DNA from: RGIG5612 sp963589005
GTDB lineage: Bacteria; Bacillota; Clostridia; Lachnospirales; Lachnospiraceae
Direction: 5' to 3'
Assembly (NCBI GenBank): GCA_963589005.1
Contig: CAVAJR010000003.1
Coordinates: 57,575-121,574 of the forward strand
Length of the DNA: 64,000 nt
Shown here in pieces: positions 1 to 7,840 of the stretch. Both the position numbers and the translations under genes were made by a program. How positions within the stretch are numbered: the stretch's first letter is position 1; each line of letters opens with the position of its first letter. The notes under the pieces were generated by a model that searched no databases, was not told the DNA's origin, and worked only from the letters and a program-made list of their open reading frames with translations.

Positions 1-1
1 T

Positions 2-358
2 TCTTACAATGCTGACGGATATATCGTATGTTCGCCTACAGGATCAACAGGATACAACCTGTCGGCAGGGGGTCCTGTAGCACATCCTGTTTCAGAAGTT
101 ATTATTACAACACCTATCTGCGAGCATACGCTTAATTCCAGAAGCGTTGTATTTTCGGCAGACGCACAGATAGATATCATAGTAAGGCAGAAGGAAGATG
201 AAGAGAAGCAGATCAAGGCAATATCATTTGACGGAGGTAATGCGATCGCATTGAAGAACGGCGATATAGTACGCATTACTGCAGCTGATAAGAAAATGCT
301 GAATCTGCGATTGGATAAATTAAGCTTTGTTGAACATCTGGGTAAGAAAATGAGATAA
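2..358 (+). CDS. nadK: NAD kinase, C-terminal part (cut by window start)
   Basis: The 118 residues up to the TAA at 356-358 are the C-terminal part of an ATP-NAD kinase, which makes NADP from NAD in the cytoplasm. The fragment opens just before the family's signature (SPTGSTGYNLSAGGP), which binds NAD and the phosphate donor. It continues with the usual beta-sandwich ending, including FDGGNAIALKNGD. The reading frame is open from base 2; the start codon lies outside the window. The next gene begins 16 bases downstream and may be co-transcribed. The assignment rests on the signature and the matching end of the family; the N-terminal GGDGT motif cannot be seen. Confidence 0.9.
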   Translation, partial: SYNADGYIVCSPTGSTGYNLSAGGPVAHPVSEVIITTPICEHTLNSRSVVFSADAQIDIIVRQKEDEEKQIKAISFDGGNAIALKNGDIVRITAADKKMLNLRLDKLSFVEHLGKKMR

Positions 359-374
359 ATGAGAGGAAAGTGAT

Positions 375-1907
375 ATGAAAAAACCAGTTGTATTAATGAT
401 ATTAGACGGTTATGGACTGGGTCCTGTTTATGAAGGCAATGCTATCGCTAAGGCACATACTCCTGTCATGGACAGATTGATGAAGGAATATCCATTTGTT
501 AAGGGACAAGCCTCAGGATTGGCGGTAGGACTGCCAGAAGGTCAGATGGGCAATTCTGAAGTCGGACATCTTAATATGGGTGCCGGAAGGATCGTATATC
601 AGGATCTTACAAGAATTACCAAGTCAATTGAAGACGGTGATTTTTTCGAAAAGCCTGAGCTCCTGGAAGCAATTAAGAATTGCAAGGATAACGGAACTGA
701 CCTTCATATATATGGTCTTATGTCAGATGGCGGGGTGCACAGCGATATACGACATCTGTATGCACTTCTTAAAATGTGCAAGATGAATGGTCTGGACAGA
801 GTTTATGTTCATTGCTTTATGGACGGCCGAGACACATCACCTACATCCGGAGTCGGATATATTAAGAACTTGATGAAGGTTATGTCAGAGCAAACAGGTC
901 AGATCGCAACAATTACAGGCAGATATTATGCGATGGACAGGGATAATCGCTGGGAGCGTGTAGAACGGGCGTATAATGCTCTTGTCAATGGTGTTGGCAA
1001 TTGTGAAACAGATCCGGTTGAGGCTATTGAGAAATCATATGCTGCAGGCATAAATGATGAATTTATCGAGCCAATCGTTATAACTAGGGATGGCCAACCT
1101 ACAGCAACTATTAAGGATGGAGATTCAATTATATTTATCAATTTCAGACCTGACAGAGCCAGAGAGATCACAAGAACCTTCTGTATGGACGAGTTTGACG
1201 GATTTGCCAGAGGGGACAGGATCAAAACCTTCTATGTCTGCTTCACGGAATACGATGTTACCATTCCTAATAAGCATATTGTATTTAAAGAAGAAGAGAT
1301 TGAAAATACTCTGGGCGAATACCTGGCCAAATGTGGTCTTAAGCAGGCCAGAATAGCCGAAACAGAGAAGTATGCCCACGTTACATTCTTCTTCAATGGA
1401 GGTGTTGAGAAGCCAAATGAAGGTGAGGATCGTTTCCTTGTGGCATCACCTAAGGTGGCAACATATGACCTGCAGCCTGAGATGAGCGCTCAGTCGGTTT
1501 GCGATATATTAGTTGATAAGATCAAATGCGGCGAATATGATGTCATCATTATCAACTTCGCCAACCCTGATATGGTAGGACATACCGGAATAGAAGCGGC
1601 TGTGATCAAGGCAATTGAAACGGTTGATTCAATGGTAGAGAGGGCCGTAGAAGCTGTTAAGGAAGTGGACGGAGTCATATTCTTATGCGCCGACCATGGA
1701 AATGCTGAGGAACTCATTGATTATAAGACAGGCGAGCCATGGACAGCGCATACAACTAATCCTGTTCCCTTTATTCTTATCAATGGCCCTAAAGGCTGGA
1801 AATTAAGAGAGGGCGGAAGACTATGCGACATTGCTCCGACCTTGCTTGAACTTCTGGGATTGAAGCAGCCTAAGGAGATGACAGGTGAGAGTCTGATCGT
1901 GAAGTGA
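375..1907 (+). CDS. gpmI: 2,3-bisphosphoglycerate-independent phosphoglycerate mutase
   Basis: This 510-residue enzyme interconverts 3- and 2-phosphoglycerate in glycolysis and gluconeogenesis, using a phosphoserine and two Mn ions. It starts with the metal-binding MILDGYG. The phosphoserine loop is QMGNSEVGH, with Ser about residue 61. Near the end are CADHGNAEELID and TAHTTNPVPFI, which belong to the alkaline-phosphatase-like metal site. Length is standard for the family. The ATG is preceded by GAGAGGAAAG. It follows nadK by 16 bases and sits upstream of secG, a neighbourhood common in Clostridia. Arginine codons are mostly AGA/AGG, which gives the host baseline for comparison with ftsH. 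Confidence 0.97.
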   Translation: MKKPVVLMILDGYGLGPVYEGNAIAKAHTPVMDRLMKEYPFVKGQASGLAVGLPEGQMGNSEVGHLNMGAGRIVYQDLTRITKSIEDGDFFEKPELLEAIKNCKDNGTDLHIYGLMSDGGVHSDIRHLYALLKMCKMNGLDRVYVHCFMDGRDTSPTSGVGYIKNLMKVMSEQTGQIATITGRYYAMDRDNRWERVERAYNALVNGVGNCETDPVEAIEKSYAAGINDEFIEPIVITRDGQPTATIKDGDSIIFINFRPDRAREITRTFCMDEFDGFARGDRIKTFYVCFTEYDVTIPNKHIVFKEEEIENTLGEYLAKCGLKQARIAETEKYAHVTFFFNGGVEKPNEGEDRFLVASPKVATYDLQPEMSAQSVCDILVDKIKCGEYDVIIINFANPDMVGHTGIEAAVIKAIETVDSMVERAVEAVKEVDGVIFLCADHGNAEELIDYKTGEPWTAHTTNPVPFILINGPKGWKLREGGRLCDIAPTLLELLGLKQPKEMTGESLIVK

Positions 1908-2074
1908 ATATAAAAGTTATTTCGGTAAATTGACGGGTCACTTAACCGGATGAATTTTAAAATAAGTCTCAGAAATGAAAGTGTTTCACGCCTGCTTTTG
2001 GCAACTAATCCGGTTTTGAAAGTTACGAAATCATTAAATTTAAGCAGAAATTGACGCAAAATAAAAAATGCTTA

Positions 2075-2103
2075 TTGCCTATAGACGGTGGTTGTGATAT
2101 AAA
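2075..2103 (+). promoter_or_regulatory. Candidate sigma-A promoter for secG
   Basis: TTGCCT (2075-2080), a 17-base spacer and TATAAA (2098-2103) lie 35 bases upstream of the secG start. The 230-base spacer after gpmI has no convincing terminator or other gene. Assigned by eye from the hexamers only. Confidence 0.45.
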
Positions 2104-2137
2104 TATTCTGTTGATTTCTGTTTGGGAGGTAATAGTT

Positions 2138-2380
2138 TTGTTTTATACAATAGCAACGATCATAATTTCGATCATAAGCGTTATTTTAATAGTAGCAATA
2201 GTTCTGCAGCAGGGCAAGAGCGCCGGACTGTCAAGCTCACTTGCAGGTTCATCAGAAACATTCTGGGTCAAGAGCAAGTCAAAAACAAAAGAGGGTAAGC
2301 TTGAGAAGATTACTACAGTGGCAGGAATAATATTCTTTATATTAGCAATCCTCCTGAATGTAGGAATGTTCACAAAATAA
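2138..2380 (+). CDS. secG: Preprotein translocase subunit SecG (TTG start)
   Basis: An 80-residue membrane protein of the SecYEG export channel. It has two hydrophobic segments (about residues 2-24 and 56-76). Between them is the family's cytoplasmic loop, with LQQGKSAGLSSSLAGSSE and the phenylalanine-tryptophan pair after it. The start is set at TTG 2138 because GGGAGG at 2124-2129 lies 8 bases upstream and the protein then has normal SecG length. An in-frame ATG at 2051 would add 29 residues without a ribosome site or family support. In many Firmicutes rnr (RNase R) lies between secG and smpB; here it is absent. Confidence 0.92.
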   Translation: MFYTIATIIISIISVILIVAIVLQQGKSAGLSSSLAGSSETFWVKSKSKTKEGKLEKITTVAGIIFFILAILLNVGMFTK

Positions 2381-2390
2381 TGTATTTTGA

Positions 2391-2414
2391 AAGCACTCTC
2401 AGCAGAGAGTGCTT
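2391..2414 (+). terminator. Hairpin after secG
   Basis: A perfect 10-base stem (AAGCACTCTC / GAGAGTGCTT) with a 4-base loop starts 10 bases after the secG stop. The following AATTTATGT is only weakly U-rich, so it could be a terminator or a 3' stabilising hairpin. Confidence 0.55.
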
Positions 2415-2543
2415 AATTTATGTAACAGGAACACAGTCCTGCTGCATAAGTTAAGCATACTGGAAAGATACAGTAAATGTCAGACAATTGTCGAATTTCT
2501 TTTAGTACTCATAGATACAGGCTGTTAGATTATTAGGAAAAGT

Positions 2544-3014
2544 ATGGGAAAAGATTATTCAAAACTTATAGCGAATAATAAAAAGGCATACCACGATTAT
2601 TTCGTAGAGGAAACATATGAGGCTGGTCTGGCTCTTGCAGGTACAGAAGTTAAGTCATTACGTATGGGCAAATGCAGCATCAAGGAATCCTTCATACGAA
2701 TTAAGGATGGCGAGGCCATCATTTATGGTATGAATATTTCCCCATATGAAAAGGGCAACATTTTTAACAGAGATCCGCTGCGTACACGTAAGCTCTTACT
2801 TCATAAGAATGAGATACGCAAGCTGAATCAGAAGGTAATGGAGCAAGGCATGGCCATAGTTCCGTTGCAAGTATACTTCAAAGGTAACCTGTGCAAGCTT
2901 CAATTCGGTTTATGCAAAGGTAAGAAATTGTATGATAAGCGGGCTGATATAGCTAAAAAAGATCAGCGGCGTGAGGCAGAGAGGGATTACAAGGTTCGTA
3001 ATCTGAAGGGCTGA
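2544..3014 (+). CDS. smpB: SsrA-binding protein SmpB
   Basis: This 156-residue protein binds tmRNA and delivers it to stalled ribosomes in trans-translation. It has the family core: an N-terminal NNKKAYHDYF, then EAGLALAGTEVKSLR, the Y..NI.PY segment, and KLLLHK.EI..L. The C-terminal basic tail (GKKLYDKR....DQRREAERD) becomes helical in the decoding centre. The ATG follows AGGAAAAGT. Its RNA partner ssrA starts 78 bases downstream, the usual arrangement. Confidence 0.97.
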   Translation: MGKDYSKLIANNKKAYHDYFVEETYEAGLALAGTEVKSLRMGKCSIKESFIRIKDGEAIIYGMNISPYEKGNIFNRDPLRTRKLLLHKNEIRKLNQKVMEQGMAIVPLQVYFKGNLCKLQFGLCKGKKLYDKRADIAKKDQRREAERDYKVRNLKG

Positions 3015-3092
3015 GAGATTCGCTGATTTTATAAAAAGAAGGATGTCTGTCATACAGCTAAGTGATGTAAGACAGCTTTCAGGAACATATGC

Positions 3093-3440
3093 GGGGCTGT
3101 AAAGGTTTCGACGGGGTTTCAGAAGTAGGATAAGCCACTGGTAGCGGGTAACTACCTTAAAAGATCCAAATTAAATTTAAACGCTAACAATAATAAATTA
3201 GCTTTAGCTGCCTAAGTGCAGCTCGTCGGCCCGGTATCGTCCGTTGTATTGGTTCACCGGCGTCATCCAGACGGAAAACTCTTATGCTTAAGCTTTGCAG
3301 CATAAGAAAACTCATGAAGCTACCTTGCATGAAAGTCTGTCGTTGGGGATTTATGTAAGGGAATAAAATTTCAGCGACTGTAGTGGAAGAAAGTCTTATG
3401 GACGGGATTTCGGACAGGGGTTCGATTCCCCTCAGCTCCA
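3093..3440 (+). ncRNA. ssrA: tmRNA (transfer-messenger RNA)
   Basis: The RNA rescues stalled ribosomes and tags the nascent peptide for proteolysis. The 5' end GGGGCUG (3093-3099) pairs with CAGCUCC (3433-3439) to form the tRNA-like acceptor, and GGTTTCGACGGGG follows the start. The T-arm sequence GGTTCGATTCCCC lies next to the 3' end. The tag frame starts at GCT 3183 and ends at TAA 3213-3215, giving ANNNKLALAA. The bases after the discriminator A are TCA rather than CCA, so the CCA tail appears to be added after transcription. A strong terminator follows within 5 bases. Confidence 0.96.
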
Positions 3441-3444
3441 TCAT

Positions 3445-3487
3445 AAGTCCACCGTAATTTTGATAGAATTACGGTGGACTTTTCTAT
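3445..3487 (+). terminator. ssrA terminator
   Basis: A perfect 15-base stem (3445-3459 with 3467-3481) closes a 7-base loop and is followed by TTCTATTTC. It starts 4 bases after the tmRNA 3' end. Confidence 0.9.
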
Positions 3488-3561
3488 TTCTGGCTTGTTT
3501 CGTTCCAGTTTAGAAATGAATAGTATATTATTGCAATTATTGAAAGGAGTCGGATAAAAAT

Positions 3562-5391
3562 ATGAAAGAAGTTAAGTCACCGAAAAAACCCCTAATTTAT
3601 TATTACGGTATTGTTTTAATGGTTATTCTGGTTTTCAACATGGTCATCTCTCCGTTACTTGAAAATTCCAGAGTAGAAGAGGTTGATTATGGAACCTTTA
3701 TGCAGATGATAGAGGATAAGAATATCGGTAGCGTAGAGGTTGATGATTCCGAGATCGTGTTCACCGACAAGGACAATACCCAAATCTATAAGACTGGCGA
3801 AATGAACGACCCAACGTTGACCGAGCGACTGTATGCATCAGGAGCTAAATTTACTCGAAATATTGAAGAAAGCATGTCGCCGATACTTAGCTTTTTTCTG
3901 ACATTTATTTTGCCAATCTTGATCTTTGCCGCTCTCGGACAGTATATGGCAAAAAAAATGATATCCCAGGCGGGCGGTCCAAATGCGCTGACGTTCGGTA
4001 TGGGAAAAAGCAATGCCAAAATCTATGTTCCGTCTACGGACGGCATCCGTTTTGATGATGTCGCCGGTGAGGATGAAGCAAAAGAGAACCTCGCTGAGAT
4101 TGTAGATTATCTTCATAATCCCAAGAAGTATTCTGATGTAGGTGCATCCATGCCCAAGGGCGTATTGCTTGTAGGACCTCCGGGTACCGGCAAAACGATG
4201 CTGGCCAAGGCTGTTGCCGGTGAAGCCGGTGTGCCGTTTTTCTCCATGTCCGGTTCGGAATTTGTCGAGATGTTTGTTGGTATGGGTGCATCGAAAGTAC
4301 GTGACCTCTTCAAGCAGGCCAAGGAAAAAGCTCCATGTATCGTCTTCATTGATGAGATTGACGCCATTGGCAAAAAGCGTGACGGTCAGGTCGGCGGAAA
4401 TGATGAACGTGAGCAGACACTTAATCAGCTTCTGACTGAGATGGACGGCTTTGAAGGCAACAATGGTGTTATTATTCTGGCAGCAACAAACCGCCCGGAA
4501 TCCCTTGATCCTGCGCTGACTCGTCCCGGCCGTTTTGACCGCCGTGTTCCTGTAGAACTGCCTGACCTTGCAGGTCGTGAAGCCATACTCAAAGTTCACG
4601 CAAAGAAGATCAAAACAGCGGAGAATGTGGATTTTCATACTATAGCTCGTATGGCATCCGGCACTTCCGGCGCAGAGCTTGCCAATATCATCAATGAGGC
4701 GGCCCTTCGTGCCGTACGCAGCGGACGTACGGTTGTAGAACAGGCAGATCTGGAGGAAAGCATTGAGGTTGTCATCGCCGGCTATCAGAAGAAAAATGCC
4801 ATTATGACCGACGAAGAAAAGAAGATCGTTGCCTACCACGAGATCGGTCATGCACTGGTCGCTGCTTTACAGACTGCCTCTGCTCCGGTACAGAAGATTA
4901 CCATTATTCCAAGAACTTCAGGCGCACTTGGCTACACCATGCAGGTTGAACAAAATGATAAGGTTCTGATGACGAAGGAAGAATTGGAAAATAAGATTGC
5001 TACATTAACTGGCGGACGTGCGGCAGAAGAAACTGTCTTCGGACAGATCACTACCGGCGCATCCAATGACATTGAGCAGGCGACAAAACTCGCCCGTGCG
5101 ATGATCACCCGATATGGCATGACAGATGAATTCGATATGGTTGCGATGGAAACGGTAAGTAACCAGTATCTTGGCGGAGATACCTCGCTTGCCTGCTCAG
5201 CGGACACACAGAAGGAGATTGACCAGAAGGTAGTGGAGACTGTTAAAAAGCAACATGAAAAAGCTCGACGCCTGCTTGCAGACAATCGCAAGAAATTAGA
5301 TGAACTTGCAAACTATCTCTACGATAAAGAGACTATTACTGGCAGCGAATTTATGAATATTCTGAATAGAAAGGATGGGAATGCGGTATGA
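3562..5391 (+). CDS. ftsH: ATP-dependent zinc metalloprotease FtsH
   Basis: A 609-residue membrane AAA+ protease that degrades misfolded membrane and short-lived cytosolic proteins. Order: TM helix about 12-32, short outer domain, TM helix about 108-128, then the AAA+ domain. Walker A GPPGTGKT is near residue 205, Walker B IVFIDEID near 260, and the second region of homology is TNRPESLDPALTRPGRFDR. The zinc motif is HEIGH (426-430; HEAGH is more usual) with the third ligand in TGASNDIEQA (Asp503). Everything needed for activity is present. Arginine is encoded almost only by CGN (about two dozen CGN to three AGA by eye), opposite to gpmI. Together with its place directly after ssrA, this suggests horizontal acquisition. 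It is probably an accessory FtsH copy. Confidence 0.95.
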   Translation: MKEVKSPKKPLIYYYGIVLMVILVFNMVISPLLENSRVEEVDYGTFMQMIEDKNIGSVEVDDSEIVFTDKDNTQIYKTGEMNDPTLTERLYASGAKFTRNIEESMSPILSFFLTFILPILIFAALGQYMAKKMISQAGGPNALTFGMGKSNAKIYVPSTDGIRFDDVAGEDEAKENLAEIVDYLHNPKKYSDVGASMPKGVLLVGPPGTGKTMLAKAVAGEAGVPFFSMSGSEFVEMFVGMGASKVRDLFKQAKEKAPCIVFIDEIDAIGKKRDGQVGGNDEREQTLNQLLTEMDGFEGNNGVIILAATNRPESLDPALTRPGRFDRRVPVELPDLAGREAILKVHAKKIKTAENVDFHTIARMASGTSGAELANIINEAALRAVRSGRTVVEQADLEESIEVVIAGYQKKNAIMTDEEKKIVAYHEIGHALVAALQTASAPVQKITIIPRTSGALGYTMQVEQNDKVLMTKEELENKIATLTGGRAAEETVFGQITTGASNDIEQATKLARAMITRYGMTDEFDMVAMETVSNQYLGGDTSLACSADTQKEIDQKVVETVKKQHEKARRLLADNRKKLDELANYLYDKETITGSEFMNILNRKDGNAV

Positions 5392-5939
5392 AAAGAAAAA
5401 ACAGCCTAGGATGGAGCGAATTGATCGTTGGCTTGCTTCTGATCTTGCTTGGCATTCTGACCTTTATTCGCCCGGAAAGTATGCTGACGGGAGCGGTTGT
5501 AATTTATGGTGTGATCGCCATTGTGATGGGCATTGAGGATATTGTAGTTTATGCCCGTCTATCTCGTTTTACCGGTTTTGGTCCGATGCTGTCGTTGATC
5601 TCCGGAATTTTAAGTGTTATGTGCGGTGTAATGCTGGTTGCCAATCCCGATGTCGGCAAATGGGCACTGACAGTTCTCCTTCCAATCTGGTTTATCGCAC
5701 ACTGTATTTCGGAATTGACACGAACGAATCTGATACGCCTGATTGGTAATCCGTTTTATTACTACTTTTCGATGATCCTGAACGTTCTCGGGCTTGTGCT
5801 AGGTTTAGTGATGATATTCAGTCCGGCGCTTTCCTTTGTGACGATCAGAGCAATCTGTTACATGGTAGCGATATATTTGATCCTGTTTGGCATTGAAAGC
5901 ATTATTTCGGCCTTCGCCCGCAGAAACTCTGACTGGTAA
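5388..5939 (+). CDS. DUF308 (HdeD-type) integral membrane protein
   Basis: A 183-residue protein made almost entirely of six hydrophobic segments arranged as three helix pairs. G-x-L-L-I-L-L-G-x-L and FGIESIISAF-like turns are typical of the DUF308/HdeD family, which in E. coli is linked to acid resistance. Its start overlaps the ftsH stop by 4 bases (ATGA), so the two are translationally coupled. It shares the CGN-rich arginine codons of ftsH. A partner or substrate role with FtsH is inferred only from the coupling. No terminator is obvious in the next 190 bases. Confidence 0.8.
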   Translation: MKRKNSLGWSELIVGLLLILLGILTFIRPESMLTGAVVIYGVIAIVMGIEDIVVYARLSRFTGFGPMLSLISGILSVMCGVMLVANPDVGKWALTVLLPIWFIAHCISELTRTNLIRLIGNPFYYYFSMILNVLGLVLGLVMIFSPALSFVTIRAICYMVAIYLILFGIESIISAFARRNSDW

Positions 5940-6134
5940 TACAGAGCAGATACAGCGAAGAGCTTCATTTTACGTATCGCATCATAATTGTTCAGATGAA
6001 TAAGGTTGTAATATATTTTCGATGATTCAGAAGAATTTGGGCAAGTGGTTTAAAATTTCTCTGTTTGCAGTTAAAATAAAATGGTATCGAATATTAGATA
6101 ATATTACAGCAGTTTCTGATGCAGAAAGAGAGAA

Positions 6135-7829
6135 ATGATAATGATAGATATCAAAGCAAAACCGTTTTATCTTGATGATGAAGGCGTAAAATGGGTAGAA
6201 GAAACTAAGAAAAATATGTCATTAGAGGAGAAGATCGGACAGCTATTTGTACCTGTCGGATATTCTGCTGAACCTGAATACCTGCAGCATGAGATGCTGG
6301 ATCATCATGTGGGAGGGATTTTATATCGCAGCGGCAACGGTAAAGAAACACAGGACGGTCACCGGTGGCTGCAAGAGAGAAGTAAGATCCCTATGTTTAT
6401 AGCTGCTAATCTTGAGACAGGCGGGGACGGTATCGCAACGGATGGAACATCATTTGCCAGGCAGATGGAAGTGGCTGCAACTAAGGATCCGACTCAGGCA
6501 TACAGGCTGGGCAAGATAGCGTGTTCCGAGGGTAAGGCTGTAGGATGCAATTGGGCATTGGCACCTGTTGTTGATATAGACAGAAATTGGAGAAATCCCA
6601 TCACCAATGTGCGTACATACGGAGACGATCCGGATTTTATACTTGAATGTGCATTGCAATATAAAAGGGCAGCTGATGAGGAAGGCCTGGCAGTTGCAAT
6701 TAAGCATTTCCCGGGAGACGGCTGCGATGAAGTGGATCAGCACATACTTATAAGCGTCAATGACTTATCCTGCGAGGAGTGGAATCGGACATATGGCAAG
6801 ATATACAAGGGCTTGATCGATGATGGGGCATTGACAGTAATGGCAGGGCATATCGCACAGCCTGCTTATCAGCGGCATTTTAATCCGGAGTTTCCGGACA
6901 AATTGATACCTGCAACATTGAGTCCTGAACTGCTGCAGGGACTGTTAAGAGGAAGATTAGGATTTAACGGACTTATCAGCACGGACTCTACCTGCATGCT
7001 GGGATTTACTGTAGCTATGAAGCGTGAAACAGCTGTCCCTTATTCTATTGAGGCAGGATGCGATGTATTCTTGTTTAATAAAGACGTTCATGAAGATTAC
7101 CAGTTTATGATGGAGGGATATAAGAAGGGAATATTATCAGAGAAGAGACTTGACGAGGCTGTAACCAGGATACTGGCTGCCAAGGCTTCATTGGGACTTC
7201 ATAAGAAATCAAAAGATAAGATCGTTCCTGAACAGAGTGCACTTGAAATATTAAGAAATGAAACCCATGAAGCATGGGCCAGAGAGTGTGCTGATAAGTC
7301 AGTTACGCTTGTGAAAAATAATGAAAATCTGCTGCCTATTTCCCCTGATAAGACTAAGCGTGTGCTGCTGGAAATTCTGGGAAACTACCCGTCCAGTGAA
7401 CGTATTAAAGCAAAATGGCAGACAATGCTGGAAAATGAAGGCTTCGATGTTACGGTATATGAGAAGGAAGATTTCTCCTCCGTGCCTGATTTTTCGGTCA
7501 GGAATTTCATCAGCCGTTATGATATGGTGCTATATATCGGCAACATGGAGAATATGTCTAATCAGGTTACCAACCGATATCAGTGGTATACATTCTGGGG
7601 CAACGGTGACAACTGCCCGTGGTTTACAGCAGAGGTACCAGTAATATACGTAAGTCTGGCCAATCCGTATTCACTTGTGGATGTACCGCAGATACAAACA
7701 TATATTAATTGCTATTCTAATAATGATTATGTCATAGATGCCTGCATGGAGAAGCTGATGGGAAGGTCAGAATTCAAGGGAACCAGCCCGACAGATCCGT
7801 TCTGCGGCAAGGAATATCTGAAATATTAA
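6135..7829 (+). CDS. Glycoside hydrolase family 3 protein (NagZ-like)
   Basis: A 564-residue GH3 enzyme with an N-terminal TIM-barrel (about 25-345) and a following alpha/beta sandwich. Motifs: EKIGQLF near the start, KHFPGDG in the barrel followed by VDQH, and GLISTDST with the likely nucleophile Asp. The Asp-x-His after KHFPG matches the acid/base dyad of NagZ-type beta-N-acetylglucosaminidases. The substrate could therefore be an N-acetylhexosaminide, but a beta-glucosidase or xylosidase role is not excluded. No signal peptide, so cytoplasmic. A second in-frame ATG at 6141 is an equally plausible start. The rhamnosidase gene follows after 11 bases, implying one transcript. Confidence 0.85.
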   Translation: MIMIDIKAKPFYLDDEGVKWVEETKKNMSLEEKIGQLFVPVGYSAEPEYLQHEMLDHHVGGILYRSGNGKETQDGHRWLQERSKIPMFIAANLETGGDGIATDGTSFARQMEVAATKDPTQAYRLGKIACSEGKAVGCNWALAPVVDIDRNWRNPITNVRTYGDDPDFILECALQYKRAADEEGLAVAIKHFPGDGCDEVDQHILISVNDLSCEEWNRTYGKIYKGLIDDGALTVMAGHIAQPAYQRHFNPEFPDKLIPATLSPELLQGLLRGRLGFNGLISTDSTCMLGFTVAMKRETAVPYSIEAGCDVFLFNKDVHEDYQFMMEGYKKGILSEKRLDEAVTRILAAKASLGLHKKSKDKIVPEQSALEILRNETHEAWARECADKSVTLVKNNENLLPISPDKTKRVLLEILGNYPSSERIKAKWQTMLENEGFDVTVYEKEDFSSVPDFSVRNFISRYDMVLYIGNMENMSNQVTNRYQWYTFWGNGDNCPWFTAEVPVIYVSLANPYSLVDVPQIQTYINCYSNNDYVIDACMEKLMGRSEFKGTSPTDPFCGKEYLKY

Positions 7830-7840
7830 GGAGAACATAC

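Noticed and set aside
3838..4851. A 337-codon open frame opposite ftsH
   Set aside because: It lies fully inside the well-supported ftsH gene, has no ribosome site or recognisable motif, and arises from codon structure on the other strand.
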